Source of the DNA: Kitasatospora sp. MMS16-BH015
GTDB lineage: Bacteria > Actinomycetota > Actinomycetes > Streptomycetales > Streptomycetaceae
Assembly (NCBI RefSeq): GCF_002943525.1
Contig: NZ_CP025394.1
Span: forward strand, 620,001-684,000
Direction of reading: 5' to 3'
DNA: 64,000 bases
A program made the translations under genes and the position numbers. Under the pieces are notes generated by a model. The model searched no databases. It was not told the DNA's origin and worked only from the letters and a program-made list of their open reading frames with translations. Position 1 is the stretch's first letter, and every line of letters begins with the position of its first letter. Positions 1 through 8,953 of the stretch are shown here, piece by piece.

Positions 1-1
1 C

Positions 2-1513
2 AACATCGGCTTCCTGCTCTGGATGATCATGGGCTACCTGCTGGTGACCGCCGTCCTGGTGGTCACCCTCGGCCGCCTGGGCGATCTGGTCGGCCGGGTC
101 CGGATCTACAACCTGGGCTTCGTGGTCTTCACCCTCGCCTCGGTCGCGCTCTCCTTCGACCCGCTGCTCGGCGCGGCGGGCGCGCTCTGGCTGATCGGCT
201 GGCGGGCGGTGCAGGCCCTCGGCGGTTCGATGCTGATGGCCAACTCGGCCGCCATCCTGACCGACGCCTTCCCGGCCCGCCAGCGCGGCATGGCCCTCGG
301 GGTCAACCAGATCGCCGGTCTCTCCGGCCAGTTCGTCGGCCTGGTGCTCGGCGGGCTGCTCTCCGCCTGGGACTGGCGCGCGGTGTTCTGGATCAACGTG
401 CCGTTCGGCATCCTGGGCACCGTCTGGGCCTACCGCTCGCTGCGCGAGGTGGCCACCCGCGGGCGGGTGAGGATCGACTGGTGGGGCAACCTGACCTTCG
501 CGGGCGGCGTCGGCCTGCTGCTGGTCTCGATCACCTACGGCATCCAGCCGTACGCCGGGCACACCATGGGCTGGACCAGCCCCCGGGTGCTCGCCGGGCT
601 CGCCGGCGGCGTGCTGCTGCTGATCGCCTTCGGCCTGATCGAGACCCGGGCCGAGCAGCCGATGTTCCGGCTCGCGCTCTTCCGCAACCGCGCCTTCGCC
701 TCGGGCAACCTGGCCGCACTGCTCGCCTCGGTGGCCCGGGGCGGGCTCCAGTTCATGCTGATCATCTGGCTCCAGGGCATCTGGCTTCCGCTGCACGGCT
801 ACGACTACGCCGACACCCCGCTCTGGGCGGGCGTCTTCCTGCTGCCGCTGACCTTCGGCTTCCTGCTGGCCGGCCCGCTCTGCGGCCACCTCTCCGACCG
901 GTACGGCGTCCGCTATTTCACCACCGGCGGGCTGCTGGTCTTCGCGGCGAGCTTCGTCGGCCTGATGCTGCTGCCGATCGCCTTCCCCTACTGGGCCTTC
1001 GCCCTGCTGCTCGCGCTCAACGGCCTGGGCTCGGGCATGTTCTCCGCGCCCAACACCTCCGCCATCATGAGCAGCGTGCCGCCGGCCGACCGGGGCGCCG
1101 CCTCCGGCATGCGCTCGACCTTCCAGAACTCGGGCATGTCGCTCTCGATCGGCATCTTCTTCTCGCTGCTCATCGCGGGCCTGGCCCGCCGGCTGCCCGG
1201 CGCACTGGAGTCCGGCCTCACCGCCCAGGGCGTGCCCGGCCCGCTGGCTCACCAGGTGGCCGGGCTGCCGCCGGTCTCCACCGTCTTCTCGGCCTTCCTC
1301 GGCGCGAATCCGGTGCAGACCCTGCTCGGCCCGAGCGATGTGCTGCCCACCCTCACCCCGCAGCAGGGCGCGGTGCTGACCGGCCGGGAGTTCTTCCCGC
1401 ACCTGATCTCCGCGCCCTTCCACCAGGGCCTGGTGATCGTCTTCGCGGCCGCCACCGCGATGTCCCTGCTCGCGGCGGCGGCCTCCCTCCTCCGGCCCTC
1501 CCACACCAACTGA
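2..1513 (+). CDS. MFS drug-efflux type transporter, DHA2 family (5' partial)
   Basis: Integral membrane proton-driven exporter of the 14-helix DHA2 (EmrB/QacA) type. The open frame runs into the left edge of the window (codons from base 2), so the first one or two helices and the start are missing; 503 residues are visible. Seen: the loop GRLGDLVGRVRIY after the second helix is the MFS motif A, the stretch around FPARQRGMALG follows it, and many hydrophobic segments cover the full length. A proline- and glycine-rich loop lies before the last helix, as in DHA2 exporters. Substrate cannot be told. It converges on the GH3 gene with only 8 bases between stops and a small hairpin there. Confidence 0.9.
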   Translation, partial: NIGFLLWMIMGYLLVTAVLVVTLGRLGDLVGRVRIYNLGFVVFTLASVALSFDPLLGAAGALWLIGWRAVQALGGSMLMANSAAILTDAFPARQRGMALGVNQIAGLSGQFVGLVLGGLLSAWDWRAVFWINVPFGILGTVWAYRSLREVATRGRVRIDWWGNLTFAGGVGLLLVSITYGIQPYAGHTMGWTSPRVLAGLAGGVLLLIAFGLIETRAEQPMFRLALFRNRAFASGNLAALLASVARGGLQFMLIIWLQGIWLPLHGYDYADTPLWAGVFLLPLTFGFLLAGPLCGHLSDRYGVRYFTTGGLLVFAASFVGLMLLPIAFPYWAFALLLALNGLGSGMFSAPNTSAIMSSVPPADRGAASGMRSTFQNSGMSLSIGIFFSLLIAGLARRLPGALESGLTAQGVPGPLAHQVAGLPPVSTVFSAFLGANPVQTLLGPSDVLPTLTPQQGAVLTGREFFPHLISAPFHQGLVIVFAAATAMSLLAAAASLLRPSHTN

Positions 1514-1514
1514 C

Positions 1515-1530
1515 CAGCCCGTCAGGGCTG
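1515..1530. terminator. Short hairpin between convergent stops
   Basis: CAGCCC, loop GTCA, GGGCTG. It lies just after the MFS stop and overlaps the last codons of the GH3 gene, so it could end transcription of both. No T-run follows, which is usual in actinobacteria. Confidence 0.45.
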
Positions 1531-4038
1531 CTGCGGCACCACCAGGGCCAGCGCCAACGGACGCTCGCCCGCGTTCGGGCCGGCCTCGACGGTGTGCACG
1601 CCGGGGTTGGTCCGCCAGGCGTGCGCGGCGGCGTCCCAGCTCTGCACGGCCCGGCGCGGCACGGTGATCCGCGCGGTGGCCGGTGCGCCGGCCGCCGCCT
1701 CGACCACGGCGAAGCCCGCCAGCTGGCGGTCCGGGCGGCTGCGGTCGGAGCCGTCGGTGGCCAGGTACACCTGCACCACCTCCCGCCCGGCCCGCTCACC
1801 GGTGTTGCGCACCCGGACGGTCACCTCCGCCAGCGCCTCGCCGCCGCCCTCGGCCAGCCGCGCCTCCAGGCCCTCGTACGACCAGCTGGTGTAGCCGCTG
1901 CCCGCGCCGAACCAGTACGCGGGCGCCGCGCCGGCCCGTCGCTGCCAGGCCCGGTAGCCGATGAACAGGCCCTCGCTGTAGTCGAGTTGCCCATTGGTCG
2001 GCTCGACCTGCCAGACCGGGCAGTCGGCCTCCTCGGCCGGCCAGGTGGTGGGCAGCCGGCCGCCCGGCTCGACCGTGCCGAGGAGCACGTCGGCCAGCGC
2101 CTCGCCGGCCTGCTGGCCGGGGAACCAGGCGAGCAGCACGGCCGCCACCGACTCCCGCCAGGGCATCAGCACCGGCGCTCCCGCATTGACCACCACGACC
2201 GTGCGCGGGTTGACGGCGGCCACCCGGGCCACCAACTCGTCCTGTCGGCCCGGCAGCCCGAGCCCGGCGCGGTCCACGCCCTCGCTCTCCACCTCCTCGG
2301 TGGTGCCGACCACCACCACCGCCACATCGGCCGTCCGGGCCGCCTCGACGGCCCGCTCGATCAGCTCGTCGGCGGTCACCACCGGTGCGCCGTGGCCGAG
2401 TTCGAAGGAGACCAGACCGAACCCGGCGAAGGCGCTCGCCTCCGGCATGGTGTACGTCAGCGTGACGGCCACCTCGCGGCCCTCGGCCAGCTCCAGCTCG
2501 AACCGGCGCTCCGGCGGGTTGAGGAACGCGGCGGCCGGGTCCTCGCCCTCGGGCAGCAGCGCGCCGTCGTACAGCACCACGCCGTCGGCCTCCAGTGTGA
2601 ACCGGCCCACGCCCCGGACCGAGAGCTGGTGCACCCCGGCCACCTCGGCGGTGAGCGTGCCGCCCACCCGCACCCCGGTGAGCTCCGCGAACGAGACCTC
2701 CCCCGGCAGCGCGCCGAGCCAGCGGACGCTGCCGTTGGCCAGCGTCTCGACGCCCAGCACGCCGTCCCCACCGAGCAGTTCGGCCCGGCGGGCGAAGCCG
2801 GCCGGCGGCAGGAAGGTGCGCGGGTCGGCGCCGAGCTCGTACCGCAGCTCGCCGCCCAGCGCCTCCCGCAGCCCCTCCAGCGGGGTGACCACCCGGGTCG
2901 GGAAGACCTGGGCGCTGCCGCCACCGCCGATCCGCGCCTCGGCCGCCGCCGCGCCGATCACCACCACCGACTCGGGCGCCGTCGCCGGGCTCAGCGGCAG
3001 CAGACCGCCCTCGTTCCGCAGCAGCACGAACGACCGGGCCGCCAACTCCCTTACCAGCGCCTCGCCGTCCACCGGTGCGGGCAGCTGCTCGGGCGGCACG
3101 GCGGCCGGGGCCCCGGCCAGCAGGCCGACCCGGGCGGCCAGCCGCAGCACCCGGCGGGCCAGGTCGTCCACCAGCTCCTCGGGCACCAGGCCCTCATGCA
3201 CGGCCTTCACCAGGTGCTCGCCGTAGACGGTGGCCGGGCCGGGCATCGCGATGTCGAGCCCACCGAGCGCGTCCCGGACGGTGTCCCGGGCACCGGTCCA
3301 GTCCGAGACCAGCACCCCGTCGAAGCCCCACTCCTCGCGCAGCACACCGTTGTTGAGCTCGGCGTGCTCGGTCATCGAGACCCCGTTGACGGCGTTGTAC
3401 GCCGCCATCAGACCCCACGGGTGAGCCTTCTTGACGATGGTCTCGAACGGCGCCAGGTAGAGCTCGCGCAGCGTCCGCTCATCCACCCGGGCGTCCACGG
3501 TGTACCGGTCGGTCTCCGAGTCGTTGGCCACGAAGTGCTTGGGCGTGGTGCCGACCCCGCCGTCCTGCACGCCGGAGACCAGCGCGGCGCCGATCTCGCC
3601 GGTGAGCACCGGGTCCTCCGAGTAGCACTCGAAGTGCCGGCCGCCGCGCGGGCTGCGGTGCAGGTTCACGGTGGGCGCGAGCACCACGTGGGCACCCTTG
3701 CGGCGGGCCTCCTGGGCCAGCAACCGGCCGGCCCGGCGCACCAGTTCGAGGTCCCAGGTGGCGGCCAGCGCGGTCGGCGAGGGCAGTGCCACGGACGGAT
3801 CGTCCGGCGTCCACTGCTCACCGCGCACCCCGGCCGGACCGTCCGACATGACCAGCCGGCCCAGGCCGATCCGCTCGTTGGCGGGCAGCGACCACATGTC
3901 GGCCCCGGCCAGCAGGGCCACCCTGGCGGGCAGGTCGAGCCGCGCGAGGGCGGCCTCCACGGCGGCCTTCCGCGCGGCCTCGGGGGTCATGCCGGTCTCC
4001 TGACCGTCGTTCACGGACTGCTCCCGGTACTCGCTCAT
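1522..4038 (-). CDS. GH3 beta-glucosidase with PA14 insert
   Basis: Glycoside hydrolase family 3 enzyme, 838 residues, without a visible signal peptide and so probably cytoplasmic, acting on imported beta-glucosides. Seen: N-terminal TIM-barrel motifs (KHFVANDSETDR), the catalytic Asp in the VLVSDW motif (about D246), a C-terminal sandwich domain interrupted by a PA14-like segment (about residues 400-550), and a C-terminal Fn3-like domain near GREVVQVYLA. The start is the ATG at 4038, two bases after the stop of the upstream hydrolase gene, with GGAAGG upstream; the longer open frame beyond it is a shadow. Last gene of the MFS-hydrolase-GH3 operon, probably repressed by the LacI protein encoded at 6175. 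Exact substrate (cellobiose, gentiobiose or a plant glucoside) is unknown. Confidence 0.9.
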   Translation of the reverse strand: MSEYREQSVNDGQETGMTPEAARKAAVEAALARLDLPARVALLAGADMWSLPANERIGLGRLVMSDGPAGVRGEQWTPDDPSVALPSPTALAATWDLELVRRAGRLLAQEARRKGAHVVLAPTVNLHRSPRGGRHFECYSEDPVLTGEIGAALVSGVQDGGVGTTPKHFVANDSETDRYTVDARVDERTLRELYLAPFETIVKKAHPWGLMAAYNAVNGVSMTEHAELNNGVLREEWGFDGVLVSDWTGARDTVRDALGGLDIAMPGPATVYGEHLVKAVHEGLVPEELVDDLARRVLRLAARVGLLAGAPAAVPPEQLPAPVDGEALVRELAARSFVLLRNEGGLLPLSPATAPESVVVIGAAAAEARIGGGGSAQVFPTRVVTPLEGLREALGGELRYELGADPRTFLPPAGFARRAELLGGDGVLGVETLANGSVRWLGALPGEVSFAELTGVRVGGTLTAEVAGVHQLSVRGVGRFTLEADGVVLYDGALLPEGEDPAAAFLNPPERRFELELAEGREVAVTLTYTMPEASAFAGFGLVSFELGHGAPVVTADELIERAVEAARTADVAVVVVGTTEEVESEGVDRAGLGLPGRQDELVARVAAVNPRTVVVVNAGAPVLMPWRESVAAVLLAWFPGQQAGEALADVLLGTVEPGGRLPTTWPAEEADCPVWQVEPTNGQLDYSEGLFIGYRAWQRRAGAAPAYWFGAGSGYTSWSYEGLEARLAEGGGEALAEVTVRVRNTGERAGREVVQVYLATDGSDRSRPDRQLAGFAVVEAAAGAPATARITVPRRAVQSWDAAAHAWRTNPGVHTVEAGPNAGERPLALALVVPQQP

Positions 4039-4040
4039 GC

Positions 4041-4754
4041 TCAGATCCACCCTTCCAGTGCGGCGAGGAAGCCCTCGTGGTCGTCGCGGTGCACGGTGTG
4101 TCCCGCACCCGGCACGGTGCGCACCTCGAAGCCGCGCCGGCGCAGCAGCTCGGCGTCCTCGGCGCTCACCAGGAAGCTCTGGTCGGCGAGCACCACCAGC
4201 GAGGGCACGGCGGGGGCGACGGGGAGGCCGGAGTGCTGGCCGGGCATGGCGAGCGCGGAGTCCGGATCCCAGGCGGCCAGGGTGGCGAGCTCGACCTCGA
4301 TGTCCTCGGCCTCCCAGCGCGGGTTGAGCCCGGCGATCTGCTCCCGGGTGGCGTGCCGGAACTCCACGAACATCGCCGGGTCCACCCCCTCCGCCTGCCC
4401 GAACTGCCAAGCGGGGTCCACGTACACGGCCCGGGCCGGCGCCAGCCGCTCGACCGCCCGCAGCAGGGTGATCCCGCCGAGCGAGTGCCCGACCGCGAGC
4501 TCCAGGGAGACCCCGGCGGGCAGCGTCTCGACCAGGTCCTCGGCGTACGCCTCGAGCGCGTACCGCTCCTGCGGGGTCTCGCCCGCACCGCGCGGGCTCA
4601 GCCCGTGCCCGCGCTGGTCGACGGCGATGACCCGGTAGCCGCGCTCGGCCAGCGCCGGGCCGACCCGACGCCAGGTGCGGTGGTCGGACATGATGCCGTG
4701 CACGAGCAGGGCGACACGGTCCCCGGTGCCCCATTCCTGGGTGTTCAGCTTCAC
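4041..4754 (-). CDS. Alpha/beta hydrolase
   Basis: A 237-residue single-domain alpha/beta-hydrolase. Seen: oxyanion-hole HG at 19-20, nucleophile elbow GHSLGG with Ser91, probable acid Asp191 (LADQS) and catalytic His219 (GAGHTVH), a complete triad. No signal peptide. It sits between the MFS transporter and the GH3 beta-glucosidase and is almost fused to the latter (two bases between stop and start). This suggests it removes an ester, for example an acyl or aromatic group, from the imported glucoside; that role is inferred from context only. Confidence 0.88.
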   Translation of the reverse strand: MKLNTQEWGTGDRVALLVHGIMSDHRTWRRVGPALAERGYRVIAVDQRGHGLSPRGAGETPQERYALEAYAEDLVETLPAGVSLELAVGHSLGGITLLRAVERLAPARAVYVDPAWQFGQAEGVDPAMFVEFRHATREQIAGLNPRWEAEDIEVELATLAAWDPDSALAMPGQHSGLPVAPAVPSLVVLADQSFLVSAEDAELLRRRGFEVRTVPGAGHTVHRDDHEGFLAALEGWI

Positions 4755-4826
4755 GGTTCTTCAGCCTTTCCTACGTACGATCATCAGTTCTTACGGACTC
4801 GGCGGGCCGATGCGCCCCGAGCGGGC

Positions 4827-6023
4827 TCAGCGCACGCCGCGGATCGGCCGCACGGCCAGTGCTCCGGCCACCGCGAGCGCGGCGCCGAGCAGGAACAGAG
4901 GGGTGTAGCCGCCCACCGCCACCACGGCGGAGGCGACGAAGGGCGCGACGATCTGGGGCCCGGCATTGGCGATGTTGAGCACGCCCATGTCGCGGGCGGC
5001 ATCCTCGGCCCGGGGCAGCACCATGGTGACCAGCGCGGTGTCCACGGCCATGAAGCAGCCGAAGGCCAGCCCGTTGACGGCGGAGAAGACGATCATTGCG
5101 GGCCAGGTCGGGCTCAGCACCGGGATCAGCAGGGAGAGGCCGGAGAGGGCCGCCGAGACCGAGACGAAGAGCTTGCGCCGGTCCAGCCGGTCCGAGAGCA
5201 CGCCGCCGACCACGGTGGAGACGGCCATCGCGATCGCCGAGACGGGGGTCAGGATCGCGATCGCGCTCTCGGGCTTCAGTCCGCCGGGCAGGCTGATGTG
5301 GTCCTGGAGGATGTACAGCCGGTAGCCGACCACCGCGAAGTACCCGAGCACCAGCAGCGCCCGGCCGATGAACGCCCACCGGAAGTCCGGCTCGCGCAAC
5401 ACCCCGAGGAAGGCGGCGGCCTGCTCGCGCAGCGGCACCGGCTGCTTGGCGGCCATCCGCTGCTCGCGGGCCAGCCCGCTGAACACCAGGCCGGCCACCG
5501 CGACCAGCAGGCCGAGCGCCAGGTAGCCGGTGCTCAGGTGGTCCGAGAACGCCGAGGCCAGCAGCACGCCGACGGTGGAGCCCACCGGCAGCCCGAGCCC
5601 GACGGCCGCCGAGGCGGTGCCGCGCCGCTCCACCGGCACCCGGTCGGGCACCACCGAGGTGAGCGCGGCCTGGTAGAAGTTCATCGCCGCCTGGCCGAGG
5701 CACCAGGCGAGGCAGACGAGCAGCACCGTGTCGACGTTGCCCAGCAGCGCCATCGCGGCCACAGCGGCCAGGCCGCCGCCGAGGATCCACGGGTTGCGCC
5801 GACCGGACCGGTCGGAGAGCGCCCCGGCGAACGGGTTGAACACGGTGGCGAAGACCGCCGAGACCCCGCCGACCAGGCCGAGGTTGGCCACCTTGGCGGC
5901 CGGGTCGAGGTGCTCGATCTGCAGCGGCAGCAGCACGCTGCCGACACCGAGGTAGAGCGCGTACATCGCGCTGTTGCCGACGAACAGCAACGGCAGCAGG
6001 CCACGGGTGGGGGTAAGGGCCAC
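4827..6023 (-). CDS. MFS transporter, probable glycoside importer
   Basis: Twelve-helix major facilitator protein of 398 residues. Seen: FAGALSDRSGRRNPW after the second helix matches MFS motif A, and the same element recurs in the second half as GGVLSDRLDRRKLF, showing the two six-helix repeats. The GTG at 6023 is preferred over the in-frame ATG at 6068 because GGAGGG lies six bases before it. The gene is first in the operon MFS-hydrolase-GH3 and is divergent from a LacI regulator. That layout favours sugar or glycoside uptake over drug export, but substrate is inferred. Confidence 0.85.
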   Translation of the reverse strand: MALTPTRGLLPLLFVGNSAMYALYLGVGSVLLPLQIEHLDPAAKVANLGLVGGVSAVFATVFNPFAGALSDRSGRRNPWILGGGLAAVAAMALLGNVDTVLLVCLAWCLGQAAMNFYQAALTSVVPDRVPVERRGTASAAVGLGLPVGSTVGVLLASAFSDHLSTGYLALGLLVAVAGLVFSGLAREQRMAAKQPVPLREQAAAFLGVLREPDFRWAFIGRALLVLGYFAVVGYRLYILQDHISLPGGLKPESAIAILTPVSAIAMAVSTVVGGVLSDRLDRRKLFVSVSAALSGLSLLIPVLSPTWPAMIVFSAVNGLAFGCFMAVDTALVTMVLPRAEDAARDMGVLNIANAGPQIVAPFVASAVVAVGGYTPLFLLGAALAVAGALAVRPIRGVR

Positions 6024-6082
6024 GTTGCCCTCCAGGAGAGTGCTCGGCGTGGTTGGGGGTCCGAGCAATGGACTGTGGTCAG

Positions 6083-6111
6083 GTTACACGTGTAACGCTT
6101 ACTCGTGTAAC
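6083..6111. promoter_or_regulatory. Tandem LacI-type operators
   Basis: GTTACACGTGTAAC (6083-6096) is a perfect 14-base palindrome with the central CG usual for LacI-family sites. A second copy, CTTACTCGTGTAAC (6098-6111), matches at 12 of 14 bases, 15 bases centre to centre. They lie between the divergent MFS and LacI genes, so they probably allow one regulator to control both. Confidence 0.75.
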
Positions 6112-6174
6112 CAGGTGTTTAACAGGGGTTTCCGCCCCACCACCAGAGCCGGACGTGAAAAGATCCGAACCGTT

Positions 6175-7230
6175 ATGAACAGCGACCACACCACTCCCGC
6201 CGCCGCACCCGCCGATGCCCCCACCACCGCACCTGGCGCCGCGCCCACCAGCGCCGACGTGGCCCGGCTGGCCGGCGTCTCCCGCGCCACGGTCTCCTTC
6301 GTGCTCAACAACACGGCCGGCGGCCGGGTCAGCGAGCGGACCAGGGCCAAGGTCCGGGCCGCCGCCGACCAGCTCGGCTACGTGCCGCACGCGGGCGCCC
6401 GCTCCCTGCGGGCCGGCCGCACCGGCCTGGTGCTGCTGGTCGGCTCGGCCGTGCCGATCGGCCCGCTGTTCAGCGGCTTCTACCGCGAGCTCCAGGAGGC
6501 ACTGCCCCGGCACGGCTACACGGGCGTGCTGCTCGGGCCCACCCCCGGCGGCTGGGACAAGGCCGCCCGCGCCTGGGCCGAGCTGCGGCCCACCGCCGTG
6601 CTCTGCCTCACCCCGGGGCTCACCGCCGAGGGCGTGCGGGTGCTCCGCCGCTCCGGCACCCGGGCGGTCTTCACCCTCGGCATCCCGCCGGTGCCCGGCG
6701 CGCACGCGCTGATCATGGACCAGCGCGAGGTCGGCGCGGCGGCCGCCGCCCACCTGCTCGACCGGGGTCGCCGCCGGATCGGCGTCGTCATGCCCACCGA
6801 CCCGGCCCTCGCCCTGTTCAGCGCCCCCCGCCTGGCCGGCGTCCGCGCGGCCGTCGCCTCGGCCGGCCTCGGCGCCCTGGTCGAACCCCTCCCCCTCGAC
6901 TACACCGAACCCTCCGCCGCCCAACTCGCCGACCAGTGCCGCTCCCTGGGCCTCGACGCCGTCTTCGGCTACAACGACGAGTACGCCATGCTCACCCAGC
7001 GCGCCCTCCAGGACGCCGGCCTCGACGTCCCCCGCACCATCGCCCTGGTCGGCGCCGACGACCTCCTCCTCGCCCGCCTGCTCCGGCCCCGGCTGAGCTC
7101 CGTCCGGATGCGCCTCCCGGCCGGCGAAGACCTCGCCGACCTCGTCGACCGCGTGGTCGCCGACCCCGAAGCCCCCACCGTCACCCGGGACTTGATGACC
7201 GTCGAGTTGATCCCCCGCGACTCCTCCTGA
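6175..7230 (+). CDS. LacI-family transcriptional regulator
   Basis: Sugar-responsive repressor of 351 residues. Seen: after a proline/alanine-rich leader of about 25 residues comes the LacI helix-turn-helix (TSADVARLAGVSRATVSFVL) and hinge, then a periplasmic-binding-protein-like effector domain to the end. The ATG at 6175 is chosen; the frame is open upstream but has no ribosome site there, and the site at 6175 is also weak. The gene is divergent from the MFS-hydrolase-GH3 operon with two palindromic operators in between, so it most likely represses that operon and itself. The inducer is unknown. Confidence 0.9.
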   Translation: MNSDHTTPAAAPADAPTTAPGAAPTSADVARLAGVSRATVSFVLNNTAGGRVSERTRAKVRAAADQLGYVPHAGARSLRAGRTGLVLLVGSAVPIGPLFSGFYRELQEALPRHGYTGVLLGPTPGGWDKAARAWAELRPTAVLCLTPGLTAEGVRVLRRSGTRAVFTLGIPPVPGAHALIMDQREVGAAAAAHLLDRGRRRIGVVMPTDPALALFSAPRLAGVRAAVASAGLGALVEPLPLDYTEPSAAQLADQCRSLGLDAVFGYNDEYAMLTQRALQDAGLDVPRTIALVGADDLLLARLLRPRLSSVRMRLPAGEDLADLVDRVVADPEAPTVTRDLMTVELIPRDSS

Positions 7231-7313
7231 CCTCGCCCCCACTGGCCTGCCCGGTCACCCGGGCCATCCGCTGCCACGGTCCCGCATTGAGGTCGTCTCG
7301 CGGGAATGGCCGT

Positions 7314-7348
7314 GCGCAGTCAATCCGTCGTGGTATGACTGACTGCGC
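7314..7348. promoter_or_regulatory. Inverted repeat upstream of the 7385 gene
   Basis: GCGCAGTCA (7314-7322) and TGACTGCGC (7340-7348) are perfect 9-base inverted arms with 17 bases between, ending 36 bases before the start at 7385. It could be an operator or an mRNA hairpin. Confidence 0.35.
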
Positions 7349-7384
7349 CGGACCACGGGGGGCTCCGGCACAAGGGGGTGCCGC

Positions 7385-8878
7385 GTGAAATCCGGCTTAC
7401 GGTCGTGTGCCCGACTCTGTACGGCTGCTGCGGTTCTCGCCGGCTACATCGCAGTCCACCTGGCCATCACCGCAGGCCTGGACCTGCAGGCCCGCGACCG
7501 GTTCCGTGACGGCCCGGCCCGCGCGGCCGCCTTCACTGCCATGGTGGACCGCTACGCGCTCGGCGATGAATCGGCTCAGGCTCAACTCGAGGCGGCACAG
7601 GCCTGGTTCGAGGCGAATGCACCGGCTGGTCACACCCGCACCACGGTCGCCGCCGCCACCGACCTGGTCCGACGGGGGAAGGGTCCCGCTGCCCAGGAAC
7701 GCGCCTCCACTCTGGCGGCCGACCTGACCGAGGACAGGTCGGTGCTCGATCGTGAACTCCACTCCCTCTGGCAGGCCACCCTCTGGTTCACCCTGGGAGC
7801 CGGGGTATTCGTTGTCCCCTCTCGCCGGCTACGCCGCCGGCGCCGCGCGGCCATGGCAGCCATCGCCCGCACGGTCAGCCGCTTCGCCGCACCACAGCCG
7901 AGGTGGCGCCGACCCCTGTTCCTGTCCGTCAGTGGCGTCGGCTACCTCCTCTTCACCTGCGGGGAGTACGCCGTCACCGCGGCTCAACAGAACGGACGCA
8001 AGCTGCCGTTGGAGGCACAACTCCTGCTGATGCCCTTGGGCCTGGCCGCACTCGGTGCCGGCTTCCTGGTACTCAGGTACGCCCGCCCTCGCTCCAGCCG
8101 CCCGGCTGCCCGCGCCCTCCAGGCCGACGGCCGCCCGCCGGTGCTCTACCTGCGCAGCTTCGCCGACGACCCGACCGCCGCACAGATCGACGACGGGACG
8201 GCGCTCAACATCCACTCGCGGGAAGAACAGCTCACAGCAGCTCTCCACGCATTCGGCCCCGTGATCGCGGTCGGCAGACCTGGGGAACCGCTGCCGCAGC
8301 TCGGTGCGGCTCGGTTCTACCTGCCGCTGGACGACTGGAAGCCGACGATCCTCGAGCTGATGGACCTGTGCCAGCTCATCGTGCTACGCGTGGGCCTCGG
8401 CGAGGGCCTGCGTTGGGAGATCAGCCAGGTTGTCGCTCATCAACCCAGCCGCAAACTGGTTCTACTGACGCCTGGTCGGATCGACGATGCGGTCGACAGC
8501 CTGGCTGGCCGCCTGCCCGTCCCCCCGCAGCTGGCGGAAGTGGCGGCCGACGCCCCGTGGCTCTCGGCGGCCATCACCTTCGGCCCCGACTGGACCCCGC
8601 ACGTTCGAGCCGTGGAAGCCTTGCCCGGCAGCGCACCACAGCGCGTCGGGCTGGCGCGGCGCGCAGCCAGGGCGGTCAAGGCCGTGATCTGGCAACCCTC
8701 TCCGGCACGACTTACGGTGCGGGCGATGAAGAGTGCCCTGGCCGCAGTGGGAGTCCGCGGCCGGTTGATCGTCCTGCGGAGCGACAGCGGAACGCTGGTC
8801 ACCATGGGCCGGGGCTTGGCAGTGCTCGCGGTCCTGGCCCTGCTGTACCGAGTGTTCGAGCTCATCGGCGCCTGGTAG
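7385..8878 (+). CDS. Membrane protein of unknown function with a cytosolic alpha/beta domain
   Basis: 497 residues starting at GTG with a GGGGG run just upstream. Not assigned to a named family. Seen: a hydrophobic segment near residues 10-30, a loop, three hydrophobic segments between about 125 and 235, then a soluble domain (about 245-370) with motifs PVLYLRSFADD, AVGRPGEPLPQLGAARFYL and LRWEISQVV, and a last hydrophobic segment at the C-terminus. The alternation of strands and helices suggests a Rossmann- or TIR-like fold, but no catalytic residue can be named. Followed by a DUF4328 membrane protein on the same strand, possibly one operon. Confidence 0.75.
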   Translation: MKSGLRSCARLCTAAAVLAGYIAVHLAITAGLDLQARDRFRDGPARAAAFTAMVDRYALGDESAQAQLEAAQAWFEANAPAGHTRTTVAAATDLVRRGKGPAAQERASTLAADLTEDRSVLDRELHSLWQATLWFTLGAGVFVVPSRRLRRRRRAAMAAIARTVSRFAAPQPRWRRPLFLSVSGVGYLLFTCGEYAVTAAQQNGRKLPLEAQLLLMPLGLAALGAGFLVLRYARPRSSRPAARALQADGRPPVLYLRSFADDPTAAQIDDGTALNIHSREEQLTAALHAFGPVIAVGRPGEPLPQLGAARFYLPLDDWKPTILELMDLCQLIVLRVGLGEGLRWEISQVVAHQPSRKLVLLTPGRIDDAVDSLAGRLPVPPQLAEVAADAPWLSAAITFGPDWTPHVRAVEALPGSAPQRVGLARRAARAVKAVIWQPSPARLTVRAMKSALAAVGVRGRLIVLRSDSGTLVTMGRGLAVLAVLALLYRVFELIGAW

Positions 8879-8953
8879 CAGCACAGTTCGGTCGGCGCCA
8901 CACTCGCAGTGCCTGATCGGATCTCGAACACCTCGACTCAATCAGGGGGAGCC

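Noticed and set aside
481-4638. 1385-codon plus-strand frame over the MFS and GH3 genes
   Set aside because: Arg/Pro/His-rich shadow frame; crosses two real genes on opposite strands.
6079-7242. 387-codon frame antisense to the LacI gene
   Set aside because: Covers the operator region and mirrors the LacI codons; composition not protein-like.
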